Positions 8,396-17,318 of a stretch of DNA of 64,000 nt are shown one piece after another. The notes below the pieces were generated by a model. That model searched no databases and had not been told where the DNA came from. It saw only the letters and a program-made list of their open reading frames with translations. Made by a program: the position numbers and the translations under genes. How positions within the stretch are numbered: position 1 is the first letter of the stretch; each line of letters opens with the position of its first letter. The stretch spans positions 43,552-107,551 of the forward strand of contig JAFZPZ010000015.1 of NCBI GenBank assembly GCA_017552435.1, in the 5' to 3' direction. The DNA comes from Bacteroidaceae bacterium (GTDB lineage: Bacteria; Bacteroidota; Bacteroidia; Bacteroidales; Bacteroidaceae).

Positions 8396-9277
8396 ATGAA
8401 TTACTATAAGATAGGAGGACATACTGTGTCCATCTGTTTTGCCGATGAAGCAAACGACGACCGGCTCATCCCCTCCTTTGCCCCGTTCCGCCTAGAAGAA
8501 ACACCCGACGAGGTGCTCTTCACGATGACAGTCGATGACCGTCTGGATTGGCAGGAAGACGGAGATGAGATAGGCCAGTTCGACTGTGGCGGGTGCAATC
8601 ACGGCGTCTATCGAATGGCCGACGGTGGCTATCAGTATGCTGTTCACGACATTCACGATGTGCTCTGCAGCCGTATGCGCAGCAATGCCGATTTCTCTGT
8701 ATGCCAGATGTCGCTCTTTGGAGAGACATGGTCGCAGCGCAACTACGGGCTGAATAACGCCCTGATGATGGCATACGCCTTTGCTGCAGCCTGCACAGGG
8801 ACAATGCTCATGCACGCCTCTGTGATTCGATGCGAGGGTAAGGGCTACCTGATGACCGCCCCAAGCGGAACAGGCAAAAGCACACATACGCGCCTCTGGT
8901 ACGACAATATCCCAGGATGCGACCTCATGAACGATGACAATCCTGTGGTGCGAATCATCGATGGTCAGGCTATCGTCTTCGGTAGTCCCTGGAGCGGCAA
9001 GACACGTTGCTACCGCAATATTCAGGCTCCCGTCGGAGGTATCGTCCGCATCCAACAGCGGAAGAAGAACACTATCCGGAAACTCAGTACGGTCGAGGCA
9101 TTCTGTAACCTGCTCCCTGCAATGAGCAATATGAAGTGGGATGAGCGCGTCTATAAAGGTATCTGTGACGGCATCGGCGAACTCATCCGCCTTGTGGGTA
9201 TGTACGAACTGGGCTGCCTGCCCAATGCAGAGGCCGCTATCCTATGTCACGATACTTTATTTGGAATTAGGGATTAA
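8396..9277 (+). CDS. HPr kinase / PEP carboxykinase-like ATP-dependent kinase
   Basis: 293 residues. The C-terminal half carries a P-loop, APSGTGKSTHTRLW (residues 155-168), a paired acidic motif MNDDNPVV (about 178-185) and GSPWSGKT (196-203), the arrangement of the HprK/PEPCK superfamily. No HPr or PTS genes are nearby. Relatives of this type occur beside PqqD-like proteins in peptide-modification clusters, including kinases acting on lasso-peptide precursors; that is family knowledge, not seen here. The neighbours, an S26-like peptidase and a PqqD-like protein, support a protein- or peptide-phosphorylating role. The N-terminal 130 residues are not recognised and hold a CGGC pair. Confidence 0.75.
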   Translation: MNYYKIGGHTVSICFADEANDDRLIPSFAPFRLEETPDEVLFTMTVDDRLDWQEDGDEIGQFDCGGCNHGVYRMADGGYQYAVHDIHDVLCSRMRSNADFSVCQMSLFGETWSQRNYGLNNALMMAYAFAAACTGTMLMHASVIRCEGKGYLMTAPSGTGKSTHTRLWYDNIPGCDLMNDDNPVVRIIDGQAIVFGSPWSGKTRCYRNIQAPVGGIVRIQQRKKNTIRKLSTVEAFCNLLPAMSNMKWDERVYKGICDGIGELIRLVGMYELGCLPNAEAAILCHDTLFGIRD

Positions 9278-9304
9278 AGATTAGAGATTAGAAATTAGAA
9301 AATA
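9266..9304 (+). repeat. Heptamer array (GATTAGA-type)
   Basis: Units close to GATTAGA are repeated with a 7-bp period across the end of the kinase gene and the short gap before the peptidase gene. The array supplies the kinase's last residues (GIRD) and its stop codon. Confidence 0.7.
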
Positions 9305-9307
9305 GGG

Positions 9308-9847
9308 GTGAATAGCTCTTTGAAAACTATAATTAAACGACTGACTCGGGCTTTGCTGACGCCTTGGCGCAGACGCTATCGCAGGCGTAATGGAACAGTA
9401 TCCAATCAGCCTCGCCACGAACTGCCCAACGATGCCTGGCTTGGCGAGGTGTCCCAGATGTTGCGCGAGGACAAGCCGTATGCTATCTATGTCAAGGGCT
9501 ACAGCATGCGCCCTTTCATTGAGCATACCCGTGACCGCGTCTTTCTGGAGAAGCGCGACAGTTATGATGTCGGCGATGCAGTCCTGGCTCAGATTGCTCC
9601 CGGGCACTATGTTCTGCACCGCATCATCGAGAAACAGGGCGACAAGCTCACCCTGCAGGGCGACGGCAACATCCGCGGGGTAGAATACTGCAAGGAGCAG
9701 GATGTGAGCGGAGTTGTCACACAATACGTTCGTCCGAATCGCATCATCCCGGCCGACGACCCAAAACTTGTGCGACGCATCAGCTTGTGGCGAAAATTGA
9801 GACCAATTCGGAGATATCTGCTGTTTGTCTATAAAGCGGTCATATAG
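9308..9847 (+). CDS. S24/S26-type peptidase, signal-peptidase-like
   Basis: 179 residues from a GTG start; no nearer ATG precedes the conserved core. The core reads YVKGYSMRPF (Ser66 as nucleophile), DVGDAVLAQ, YVLHRIIEK (His104) and LQGDGN (Asp119). A Ser-His pair in SMxP...HRI...GDG is the pattern of the Sec11/archaeal type of signal peptidase rather than the Ser-Lys bacterial LepB. The N-terminus is strongly basic with no obvious membrane anchor, so it may work in the cytoplasm or associate with the membrane through charge. Its position between the kinase and PqqD-like genes suggests it cleaves the product of the same pathway. Confidence 0.75.
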   Translation: MNSSLKTIIKRLTRALLTPWRRRYRRRNGTVSNQPRHELPNDAWLGEVSQMLREDKPYAIYVKGYSMRPFIEHTRDRVFLEKRDSYDVGDAVLAQIAPGHYVLHRIIEKQGDKLTLQGDGNIRGVEYCKEQDVSGVVTQYVRPNRIIPADDPKLVRRISLWRKLRPIRRYLLFVYKAVI

Positions 9848-9905
9848 ACCCCTTGGCCCCCTTAGGGGGAACAATTCAAAATTAATAAATTCAAAATTCA
9901 AAAAT
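9848..9905 (+). repeat. Composite repeat: palindrome copy 2 plus heptamer array
   Basis: ACCCCTTGGCCCCCTTAGGG opens the GC-rich palindromic element directly after the peptidase stop codon. It is followed at once by AATTCAAA/ATTCAAA heptamers up to the start of the PqqD-like gene. The same order, palindrome then heptamers, recurs near 7815, 10856 and 12147. Confidence 0.75.
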
Positions 9906-9908
9906 AAA

Positions 9909-10178
9909 ATGAGAATAAAGAAAGGATTTGAACTTCGCGAAGTGTGCGGCGAGTACATTATTGTGGCTTACGGCAAAGAGAATATCGATTTTAATAAAGT
10001 CATCAGTCTCAACGAATCTGCCTCTTTTCTTTGGAAGGCTATTGCAGATAAGAATTTCACAGCAGACACCTTATCCTCGTTGTTGTGTGCAGAGTATGAG
10101 GTGGATGCAGAAACTGCCCAGAGAGACGCTCAGGCTCTGCTCGAGGAGTGGACGAAGGTGGGACTGGTTTCGGATTAG
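9909..10178 (+). CDS. PqqD family protein
   Basis: 89 residues from the ATG at 9909. The sequence has the winged-helix PqqD pattern: an N-terminal beta region (FELREVCGEYIIVAYG), NKVISLNESASFLWKAI, a middle helix, and a C-terminal helix LLEEWTKVGLVSD. PqqD-like domains are peptide-recognition modules in ribosomally made, modified peptide pathways and related systems. Here no radical-SAM or cyclase partner is visible, so it more likely presents a substrate to the kinase or peptidase encoded just upstream. It lies in the same operon and is followed by GATTAGA-type heptamers (10171-10194). Confidence 0.82.
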   Translation: MRIKKGFELREVCGEYIIVAYGKENIDFNKVISLNESASFLWKAIADKNFTADTLSSLLCAEYEVDAETAQRDAQALLEEWTKVGLVSD

Positions 10179-10195
10179 AGATTAGAGATTAGGGG

Positions 10196-12145
10196 ATGTT
10201 TGATTGGTTCATCCATATTCTGCAGGATATGGGCAACACGCTTCGGTTGCCTGTAACGTTCATCATCATCGAGTTCATTGGCACCTTTGCCTTTGCTATC
10301 TCGGGTGTACGTCTGTCCAGTACCAAGCAATTCGACATCTTCGGAGCTTGGATCGTGGGTATGGCCACAGCTATCGGAGGCGGAACGATTCGCGACCTCA
10401 TGCTGGGTCTCAATCCCTTCTGGATGACAAACGGAAGCTATTTCATCTGCTGTGCTCTGGCGGTGCTGGCTGTCAGTATGTTCGGCAAATACATCATTCA
10501 TCACAACTACACCTGGTTCATCTTCGATACCATTGGACTTGCTCTCTTCAATGTTATCGGTATCGAGAAGACATTGGCTTTGGGTCATCCTTTCTGGGTG
10601 GCCATTACGATGGGTGCTGTTACAGGTGCTGGCGGCGGTATCATCCGCGATGTCCTGATGAATGATGTTCCGCTCATCTTCCGGAGCGAGATCTATGCCC
10701 TTGCCTGTGTGGCGGGAGGCGTGGCATACGTCGTTTGTCTCGGGCTTGGTCTCAGTGTGGAAATCAGCGCCCTGCTCAGCGCCTTTAGCGTCATCCTCAT
10801 ACGCATCCTGGCAGTCAAGTTCCATTGGCAACTGCCTGTGCTGAAAGGTGAAGAAGCCTCCTCCGACTCCTCCAAGGGAGGAGGGAATATCCTCCGCGTT
10901 ATTATCTTCTTCCTGCTCTTTCAATGTTCAATGTTCAATGTTCAATGTTCAATGGCTCACGCCCAGACTCAGCAAATCTTCGCGGGAAATGTGCGAACAC
11001 TCACTCTGACCGTTGACGACGACCCGACTTTGCCGCCCTATATGCCCCTCGGAGGCAGGCAGCACATCGACATCGAATGGGACGAGATGAGCCACGACTA
11101 CAAACGCTACATCTATCACATAGACCATTGCGACTGGGATTGGCAACCTACGGACGGTATCTTCGAGAGCGACTTTCTGGAAGGACTCAACGACCAGCTC
11201 ATCGAGGACTTCGAGAAGAGTTTCAATACGATGCAGATTTATACGCACTATCGTCTGCGTATCCCCAACAAAGAACTCCGTCTCCGCCTGAGCGGCAATT
11301 ATCGTCTCCGCATCTACGAGGAAGATGCCGACAGGGACGAAGACCCTCCTGTGCTCGAAGCCCGCTTCTGCATCTATGAGAAGGCGGCAGGCATCATTAC
11401 GCAGCTGAACAGCAATACCGACATCGATTTCAACAGCCGTCACCAGCAGATGACGCTCTCCGTCGGTTTTGGCTCGCTTTCTGTCTTCGACCCGCAGCGC
11501 GAACTCAAGGTCATCGTGATGCAGAACCGCCGCTGGGACACTCGTATAGAGAATCTCGTGCCCAATGTCCGGAAAGCTACTGGGATAGAGTTCACTCACA
11601 ACCGTCAGCTCATCTTCCCGGGAGGCAACGAGTACCATCGCTTCGAAATCCTCGATGTGCATCGCACGGCAACCGGAGTGGACCGCATCGAATGGTTCGA
11701 GCCATACTATCATGCTACGCTCTTTGCAGCTCAACCCGACAGAGCCTATAGCTATTCCGAGGACCAGAACGGTGTCTTTGTCGTGCGTAGTGCTGATGAC
11801 ATAGACGATGCAACGACTGCCGAATATATCGTCGTTCACTTCTTCCTGAAAAGTCCCCGGCTTCCGGGCGGCGATGTCTATGTGAGCGGGCAGTGGTCGG
11901 GGCAGACCTTCAATCCCGATTGCCGCATGGAGTACGATGACATCAATCAGGAATATCATGCAGCCATCCTGTTGAAGCAGGGCTACTACAGCTACGAATA
12001 CATCCAGCAGGACGGACTTACGACGCGCACGATGGGTAGCTTCTTCGAGACCGAGAACGAATACCAGGTGTTGGTCTATTATCGCGGACAGGGAGCGCGC
12101 TATGACCGTCTGGCAGCTTACACCATCGTCCACAATGCGAGGTGA
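10196..12145 (+). CDS. In-frame fusion: TRIC/UPF0126 membrane channel plus DUF5103 (type IX secretion plug-like) protein
   Basis: 649 residues in one unbroken frame. Residues 1 to about 215 form the usual TRIC (UPF0126, YicG-like) channel with two repeated halves (TKQFDIFGAWIVGMATAIGG and GHPFWVAITMGAVTGAGGG), ending at AVKFHWQLPVLKG where relatives stop. A linker made of repeat DNA follows (EEASSDSSKGGGN), then a hydrophobic segment with heptamer-encoded residues leading to AHAQTQQ, which looks like the old signal peptide of the second protein. The rest matches DUF5103, an exported protein associated with type IX secretion. The fusion probably arose when repeats replaced the stop and start between two genes. 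The two halves normally act in different membranes, so whether the fusion is made and stays joined is doubtful. Confidence 0.75.
   Translation: MFDWFIHILQDMGNTLRLPVTFIIIEFIGTFAFAISGVRLSSTKQFDIFGAWIVGMATAIGGGTIRDLMLGLNPFWMTNGSYFICCALAVLAVSMFGKYIIHHNYTWFIFDTIGLALFNVIGIEKTLALGHPFWVAITMGAVTGAGGGIIRDVLMNDVPLIFRSEIYALACVAGGVAYVVCLGLGLSVEISALLSAFSVILIRILAVKFHWQLPVLKGEEASSDSSKGGGNILRVIIFFLLFQCSMFNVQCSMAHAQTQQIFAGNVRTLTLTVDDDPTLPPYMPLGGRQHIDIEWDEMSHDYKRYIYHIDHCDWDWQPTDGIFESDFLEGLNDQLIEDFEKSFNTMQIYTHYRLRIPNKELRLRLSGNYRLRIYEEDADRDEDPPVLEARFCIYEKAAGIITQLNSNTDIDFNSRHQQMTLSVGFGSLSVFDPQRELKVIVMQNRRWDTRIENLVPNVRKATGIEFTHNRQLIFPGGNEYHRFEILDVHRTATGVDRIEWFEPYYHATLFAAQPDRAYSYSEDQNGVFVVRSADDIDDATTAEYIVVHFFLKSPRLPGGDVYVSGQWSGQTFNPDCRMEYDDINQEYHAAILLKQGYYSYEYIQQDGLTTRTMGSFFETENEYQVLVYYRGQGARYDRLAAYTIVHNAR
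10856..10885 (+). repeat. GC-rich palindromic repeat, copy 3, inside the fusion linker
   Basis: GCCTCCTCCGACTCCTCC followed by AAGGGAGGAGGG: a diverged copy of the family, translated in frame as part of the linker between the TRIC and DUF5103 parts. Confidence 0.65.
10921..10955 (+). repeat. Heptamer array (TCAATGT x4 plus TCAATGG) inside a gene
   Basis: Four perfect TCAATGT units and a fifth with one change. It encodes part of the hydrophobic segment just before AHAQ. Loss or gain of one 7-bp unit would shift the frame and uncouple the two halves of the fused gene. Confidence 0.85.
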
Positions 12146-12146
12146 A

Positions 12147-12197
12147 GACCCCCTGACCCTTTATGGGGGAATTAAATAGTAAATAGTTAAATCGTAA
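12147..12197 (+). repeat. Composite repeat: palindrome copy 4 plus heptamer array
   Basis: AGACCCCCTGACCCTTTATG with GGGGGA, then AAATAGT/TAAATAG-type heptamers running to the start codon of the transporter gene. No promoter is visible in this 50-nt space. Confidence 0.7.
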
Positions 12198-13448
12198 ATG
12201 AGAAAGCCTCTTCTTTGGATTCCGAGCCTCTATCTCGGTGAATCGTTGCCCTACGCGGCTGTGATGCTGATGTCCCTTGTCCTCTATCAGGAGATGGGTC
12301 TGAGCGATACGCAGATTACGCTCTATACAGGATGGCTCGGGCTTCCATGGGTCATCAAACCGTTGTGGAGTCCTATCGTCGATGGCATCAGGACGAAGCG
12401 ATGGTGGATTCTCGCCATGCAGCTGACAATCGGAGCATCGTTGGCTCTGCTTGCTTTCACATTACCTACAAACTTCTGGTTGCAGTGCTCGCTGGCTCTC
12501 TTCATGCTTGTTGCTTTCGGAAGTGCCACACACGACATCTGTGCCGATGGTTTCTACATTCTTGGCCTTGAGAACAAGGAGCAGGAACTCTATGTCGGTC
12601 TCCGCAACACCTTCTACCGTATTGGAATGGTGCTGGGGCAGGGAGGCCTGGTCATGCTGGCTGGCTTGTTGCAGGAGAGTGGAGCCTCCATACCCATTTC
12701 CTGGAGTGTTACCTTCCTGGCTGTTGCAGGCCTGATGTTAATGCTTTTTGCCTATCATTGGCGGATGCTGCCAACGCCCTCCTCTGATTCTCCCAAAGGG
12801 GAGAAACTTTCTGTCTTCGAGGACTTTTTTCTTACCCTTAAGGTCTTCCTGACGAAGCCGCACCTCATAACCGCCTTGCTTTTTATCCTGCTTTTCCGCT
12901 TGCCGGAGGGATTGCTCACCAAGATTATACCGCTTTTCCTGAAGCGGACAGTAGAAGAGGGTGGCTTGGCTCTGACGGATGTGCAGTATGGTTTTGTTTA
13001 TGGCACATTGGGTGTAATCGGACTGCTTGGTGGCGGCATCGTGGGCGGTTGGCTTGTCTCGAGATACAGCCTCAGACGTATGCTTTGGCCGCTTGTGCTC
13101 TGCATCACCTTGCCGGACATCGTCTATGTCTATCTCAGCATTTATGGAAGCGAGAGCCTGTCGCTCATCGCCGCCTGTGTCTTTATCGAGCAGGTCGGCT
13201 ACGGCTTGGGCTTCACGGCATACACCCTCTACCTTGTCAGCTTCTCGCACGGCGAACGCAGTACCTCCGTATTCTCAATTTGTACTGCTTTCCAGTATCT
13301 TGGCGGTGTGATGCTGCCAGGAATGGTGAGCGGCTGGATATCGGACAGCTTGGGCTACAGCCAGTTCTTTATTGCCGTGATGGGCTTCTGCCTCGTTACC
13401 TTCGCTGTTACAGCAATGTTGAAACTGCCGGAAGAAAAGACCCCCTAA
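12198..13448 (+). CDS. AmpG-like MFS transporter
   Basis: 416 residues with about 12 hydrophobic segments. The start MRKPLLWIPSLYLGESLPYA, then GLPWVIKPLWSPIVD and SATHDICADGFYI, are typical of the AmpG/PAT branch of the major facilitator superfamily, which imports muropeptides or acetyl-CoA. The next gene is a DUF1460 amidase-like protein, a known partner in Bacteroidetes cell-wall recycling, so import of anhydro-muropeptides is the best guess. A copy of the GC-rich palindrome (12777-12809) is translated in frame as TPSSDSPKGEKLS in the central cytoplasmic loop between helices 6 and 7, where an insert is tolerable. Confidence 0.82.
   Translation: MRKPLLWIPSLYLGESLPYAAVMLMSLVLYQEMGLSDTQITLYTGWLGLPWVIKPLWSPIVDGIRTKRWWILAMQLTIGASLALLAFTLPTNFWLQCSLALFMLVAFGSATHDICADGFYILGLENKEQELYVGLRNTFYRIGMVLGQGGLVMLAGLLQESGASIPISWSVTFLAVAGLMLMLFAYHWRMLPTPSSDSPKGEKLSVFEDFFLTLKVFLTKPHLITALLFILLFRLPEGLLTKIIPLFLKRTVEEGGLALTDVQYGFVYGTLGVIGLLGGGIVGGWLVSRYSLRRMLWPLVLCITLPDIVYVYLSIYGSESLSLIAACVFIEQVGYGLGFTAYTLYLVSFSHGERSTSVFSICTAFQYLGGVMLPGMVSGWISDSLGYSQFFIAVMGFCLVTFAVTAMLKLPEEKTP
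12777..12809 (+). repeat. GC-rich palindromic repeat, copy 5, inside the MFS gene
   Basis: CCCTCCTCTGATTCTCCC, then AAA, then GGGGAGA: third arm, spacer, then the palindrome. It falls in the loop-coding part of the transporter gene and keeps the frame open. Confidence 0.65.
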
Positions 13449-13463
13449 CCCCCTTTAGGGGCG
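13438..13463 (+). repeat. GC-rich palindromic repeat, copy 6
   Basis: AGACCCCCTAACCCCCTTTA followed by GGGG. It overlaps the end of the transporter gene, supplying its last proline codon and stop. The space to 13554 otherwise holds a short GC-rich stretch with no recognised signal. Confidence 0.75.
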
Positions 13464-13554
13464 ACTGGGGACTTTAGAGGAGCCACTGATGTGGCTACGG
13501 CCCCACAAAGTGGAGCAAGTTCCCACTTGCGACGGAGGAAAAAAATATTTCAAG

Positions 13555-14439
13555 ATGAACAGATTTAAGATTATACTATTCTTGCTCCTTGCATCATGCT
13601 TCTTTCTCCCCCTAAAGGGGGGTGGGGGGTCTCCTGTCTCCTATTCCCGCGATGACAGCCTCCGCGTCGTTGAACTTTTAGAAAAAGGCTCAAAAGAACT
13701 CCCCCTAAAGGGGGATGGGGGGTCTCTTACTCTCTTTTATGCCCGTCAGCTCATGGATCTCCCTTATGTGGGGCAGACTTTGGAGATTAACGGCAAGGAG
13801 GAGCATCTGGCCATCAACCTGCATAGCCTTGACTGCACGACGCTTGTCGAGAATGTCTGTGCTTTGGCACTCACCACGAGTCACGGCAGCAAGAGCTGGA
13901 AGGACTTCCTCCGTTGGCTGCGGATGCTGCGCTACGATGATGGGAAGATCAACGGCTACAGCAGTCGCAACCATTACTTCAGTCAGTGGATTCAGTCGGG
14001 AACGCGACAAGGAATGGTTCGCGAGATAGAGGCCGACCGCAGCATCACCGTCCCCATGAAACTCAGCCTGACCTATATGAGCAGTCATCCCAACTCCTAT
14101 CCTCTGCTCAAGGTGGATATGGAGGAGCGCAAACTCATTGCCGAGATGGAGAAACGAGTATCGGGAGCCACCATCCGATACATACCGAAGGAACGGGTAG
14201 GGGATAGCCGCGAGGTGCTGAGTTGCATCCATGATGGCGACATCTTGGCCATTACTACTAACAAGGAGGGTCTCGACATCAGTCATGTCGGTCTTGCTGT
14301 TTGGGGAAACGACGGAAAGCTGCACCTGCTCAATGCCAGCAGCATCCACAAGAAAGTCGTGCTGGAGTCCATGACCTTGTATGAGTACATGCAGAAGCAT
14401 CCCTCTCAGACCGGCATCCGCGTCATCCGATTACTTTAA
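13555..14439 (+). CDS. DUF1460 protein, N-acetylmuramoyl-L-alanine amidase-like, with two repeat insertions
   Basis: 294 residues from the ATG at 13555 (MNRFKIILFLLLASCFF), which opens a signal peptide, possibly of a lipoprotein (LLASC). DUF1460 proteins have an NlpC/P60-like fold and act in peptidoglycan turnover. The probable catalytic Cys is in HSLDCTTLVENV and the His in DISHVGLAVWGNDG. Two copies of the GC-rich palindrome are read in frame, giving PLKGGGGS at the end of the signal peptide and PLKGDGGS some 30 residues later; both lie before the catalytic domain. It follows the AmpG-like gene and precedes uvrA by 2 nt. The true mature N-terminus is hard to place because of the insertions. 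Confidence 0.8.
   Translation: MNRFKIILFLLLASCFFLPLKGGGGSPVSYSRDDSLRVVELLEKGSKELPLKGDGGSLTLFYARQLMDLPYVGQTLEINGKEEHLAINLHSLDCTTLVENVCALALTTSHGSKSWKDFLRWLRMLRYDDGKINGYSSRNHYFSQWIQSGTRQGMVREIEADRSITVPMKLSLTYMSSHPNSYPLLKVDMEERKLIAEMEKRVSGATIRYIPKERVGDSREVLSCIHDGDILAITTNKEGLDISHVGLAVWGNDGKLHLLNASSIHKKVVLESMTLYEYMQKHPSQTGIRVIRLL
13605..13632 (+). repeat. GC-rich palindromic repeat, copy 7, in the DUF1460 gene
   Basis: TCTCCCCCTAAAGGGGGG, then T, then GGGGGGTCT. Translated as SPLKGGGGS-like residues directly after the signal peptide core. Confidence 0.8.
13698..13726 (+). repeat. GC-rich palindromic repeat, copy 8, in the DUF1460 gene
   Basis: ACTCCCCCTAAAGGGGGA, then TGGGGGGTCT. It is nearly identical to the copy 93 bp upstream, in the same orientation and reading frame, encoding LPLKGDGGSL. 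Confidence 0.8.
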
Positions 14440-14441
14440 TT

Positions 14442-17318
14442 ATGGAGAACAGCATTCAAATAAAGGGGGCACGGGTTAATAACCTGAAGAATATCAGCCT
14501 GGAGATACCGCGTGGAAAGCTGGTGGTTATCACAGGCCTGAGCGGCAGCGGGAAAAGCAGTTTAGCTTTCGATACGCTTTATGCCGAAGGACAGCGCCGA
14601 TACGTGGAGAGCCTTAGTGCTTACGCCCGTCAGTTCCTGGGGCGCATGAATAAACCGGAATGCGACTACATCAAGGGCCTCCCGCCTGCCATCGCCATTG
14701 AACAGAAGGTCTCGAGCCGTAATCCGCGTAGTACCGTCGGAACAAGCACGGAGATTTACGAGTATCTGCGTCTCCTTTTCGCCCGAGTCGGTCACACTTA
14801 TAGTCCAGTGAGTGGCAAGGAAGTGAAGCGCCATACAACGGAGGATGCTGTACAGTGTATGCTCTCCAAACCCCGTGGTACAAAGCTGATGGTGATGTGT
14901 CCCATCTGTTGTCCCGAGAACCGCACTCTCTACGAGCAACTGGAAATTTTCAGAAAGAGTGGATTCGCAAGACTTTTTGTTGATGGCGAAGTAATGCGCA
15001 TTGAAGATTTCTCCCCCTCTGGGGATTTGAAGGGGGACTGCTTCTTGGTCATCGACCGTTTGATTGCTGGGAATGATCGTGATACGATAGCCCGTTTGGT
15101 CGATTCGTGCGAGACGGCTTTCTACGAGGGGCACGGAACAGCTATCTTGCAGTTCGTGTCAGACGGCGAGCGTCATATCTTCAGTACGCGCTTCGAGGCT
15201 GACGGCATCACCTTTGAGGAACCAACGGACAAACTTTTTGCCTTTAACTCGCCCATCGGGGCTTGTCCCGAGTGCGAAGGTTTCGGAAAGGTCATTGGTA
15301 TCGACGAACAGATGGTTATTCCAAACACCGCGCTGAGCGTATATGATGGCGCTGTGGTCTGCTGGCGCGGAGAGAAGATGATTGAGTGGAAAGAATGGTT
15401 CATCCGCATGAATTCCGAGCGCGGCTTCCCCATCTTCAAACCCTACTTCGAACTGACTCAGCAGGAGAAAGACTGGCTCTGGCACGGTGTCCCATCGGAT
15501 TGCGTCCGGATGAGGAACGAAAGGTTGGGAGGAGCGGATGTCCTTGTGCCAGAGAAATGGCAGATTATGCCCGAGGAACGTGAGTGGGGCTTACTCTCCA
15601 TTGATGCCTTTTTCGAGTACTTACGTCAGGGACAATACAAGATACAGAACCGCGTGATGTTGGCGCGCTATCGCGGCAAGACGGTCTGTCCCAAATGCCA
15701 CGGCAACCGGCTCCGCCCAGAAGCGGAATACGTGAAGGTGGGTGGTCGTAGTATCACCGAGCTGGTGAACATTTCGGTCAGCGAACTGCTGTCCTGGGTG
15801 GAGAACCTCCGTCTCAGCGAGCATGAGGAGAAAATAGCCAAGCGCGTCCTTACCGAAATCAAGAATAGGCTGCAATACCTGATAGATGTCGGTCTTGGCT
15901 ACCTGACGCTGAACCGCCCTTCCAATAGCCTCTCCGGCGGCGAGAGCCAGCGTATCAACCTTGCCACATCCTTGGGCAGCAGCCTTGTGGGCAGTCTCTA
16001 TATCCTAGACGAACCGAGCATAGGTCTCCACAGTCGCGATACAGAGCGTCTCATCAAGGTACTGAAGCAATTGCGCGACCTGGGCAACACCGTCATTGTC
16101 GTGGAGCACGATGAGGAGATAATCCGCTCTGCTGACTGGCTCATCGACATCGGTCCTGAGGCTGGTCGCTTGGGTGGTGAGGTCGTGTATAATGGACCTG
16201 CAGAGGGCATCAGCTCGGCAGGAGAAACCTCCCATACGCTCTGCTTCCTTACCGGCAGCGAAGTAATTCCTTTGCCCATAAGCCGTCGTCGTTCCAGTAG
16301 CTATATCGAGGTGAAAGGCGCCAGGGCTAACAACCTGAAGGGCATCGATGTGCGTTTTCCATTGGGCGTGATGACCTGTGTGACTGGTGTCAGCGGCAGC
16401 GGTAAGAGTAGCCTGGTTCGTGACATATTCTATAATGCCATGAAGCGCCAACTGGATGAGATATCTGATCGTCCTGGCGAATTCTTGCGTCTCGAAGGCG
16501 ACACCAGCATGGTGCAGGCCATCGAGTTTGTTGACCAGAACCCCATCGGTAAGAGTACGCGTTCGAACCCTGTCACCTATGTCAAAGCCTGGGACGAGAT
16601 AAGGAAACTTTTTGCAGCCCAACCGCTTTCGCAGCAGATGGGCTATACTGCCGCCTACTTCAGTTTCAATACCGACGGAGGCCGCTGCGATGAATGCAAA
16701 GGCGAAGGCACTGTCACCATCGAAATGCAATTCATGGCGGATTTGGTATTGCCTTGTGAGAGTTGCCACGGGCAGCGCTTCAAGTCGGAAATTCTGGATG
16801 TGCGTTTCCATGGGAAGAATGTCTGCGATGTGCTCGACATGACCATCAACCAAGCCATCGAGTTCTTTACGGACCATGGGCAGAAGCGCATCATCGCACT
16901 ACTAAAGCCCTTGCAGGATGTGGGATTGGGCTATATCAAACTGGGTCAGTCCTCATCCACACTCTCCGGCGGTGAGAATCAACGTGTCAAGCTTGCCTAT
17001 TACCTGGGCATGGAGAAACATCAACCTACCATCTTCATCTTTGATGAGCCAACTACCGGCCTGCACTTCCATGATATCCAGAAATTGCTCGCGGCCTTCG
17101 ACGCCCTTATTGCCCGAGGCCATACCATCATCATCATCGAGCACAACCTGGAGATCATCAAATGTGCCGACCATATCATCGACCTTGGTCCTGAAGGTGG
17201 CGATGCTGGCGGTAATATCCTGGCGGCAGGTACTCCGGAAGAGGTCGCAGAATGCAGCGATAGCTATACAGCCAGATTCTTGCGCGAGAAACTTTTGGCT
17301 GCAGCAAGGGAATCATAA
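14442..17318 (+). CDS. uvrA: Excinuclease ABC subunit A
   Basis: 958 residues. The DNA-damage recognition ATPase of nucleotide excision repair. Two ABC modules are visible: Walker [14 protein letters not shown] near the N-terminus with signature [12 protein letters not shown], and Walker [14 protein letters not shown] with signature [12 protein letters not shown]. Zinc-binding pairs [17 protein letters not shown] and CDECKGEG...CESCHGQRF are present. A copy of the GC-rich palindrome at 15009-15040 adds [10 protein letters not shown] in frame within the domain inserted in the first ABC module, where family members vary. The gene ends 6 bp inside the convergent gene on the other strand. Confidence 0.96.
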   Translation: MENSIQIKGARVNNLKNISLEIPRGKLVVITGLSGSGKSSLAFDTLYAEGQRRYVESLSAYARQFLGRMNKPECDYIKGLPPAIAIEQKVSSRNPRSTVGTSTEIYEYLRLLFARVGHTYSPVSGKEVKRHTTEDAVQCMLSKPRGTKLMVMCPICCPENRTLYEQLEIFRKSGFARLFVDGEVMRIEDFSPSGDLKGDCFLVIDRLIAGNDRDTIARLVDSCETAFYEGHGTAILQFVSDGERHIFSTRFEADGITFEEPTDKLFAFNSPIGACPECEGFGKVIGIDEQMVIPNTALSVYDGAVVCWRGEKMIEWKEWFIRMNSERGFPIFKPYFELTQQEKDWLWHGVPSDCVRMRNERLGGADVLVPEKWQIMPEEREWGLLSIDAFFEYLRQGQYKIQNRVMLARYRGKTVCPKCHGNRLRPEAEYVKVGGRSITELVNISVSELLSWVENLRLSEHEEKIAKRVLTEIKNRLQYLIDVGLGYLTLNRPSNSLSGGESQRINLATSLGSSLVGSLYILDEPSIGLHSRDTERLIKVLKQLRDLGNTVIVVEHDEEIIRSADWLIDIGPEAGRLGGEVVYNGPAEGISSAGETSHTLCFLTGSEVIPLPISRRRSSSYIEVKGARANNLKGIDVRFPLGVMTCVTGVSGSGKSSLVRDIFYNAMKRQLDEISDRPGEFLRLEGDTSMVQAIEFVDQNPIGKSTRSNPVTYVKAWDEIRKLFAAQPLSQQMGYTAAYFSFNTDGGRCDECKGEGTVTIEMQFMADLVLPCESCHGQRFKSEILDVRFHGKNVCDVLDMTINQAIEFFTDHGQKRIIALLKPLQDVGLGYIKLGQSSSTLSGGENQRVKLAYYLGMEKHQPTIFIFDEPTTGLHFHDIQKLLAAFDALIARGHTIIIIEHNLEIIKCADHIIDLGPEGGDAGGNILAAGTPEEVAECSDSYTARFLREKLLAAARES
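15009..15040 (+). repeat. GC-rich palindromic repeat, copy 9, inside uvrA
   Basis: TTCTCCCCCTCTGGGGA, then TTTGAAGGGGGACTG. Translated in frame as SPSGDLKGD in a surface loop of UvrA. Confidence 0.7.

Noticed and set aside
10921-10955. CRISPR-like array
   Set aside because: The units are 7 bp, adjacent and without spacers; none of the repeat arrays in the window has the repeat-spacer form of a CRISPR, and no cas gene is present.
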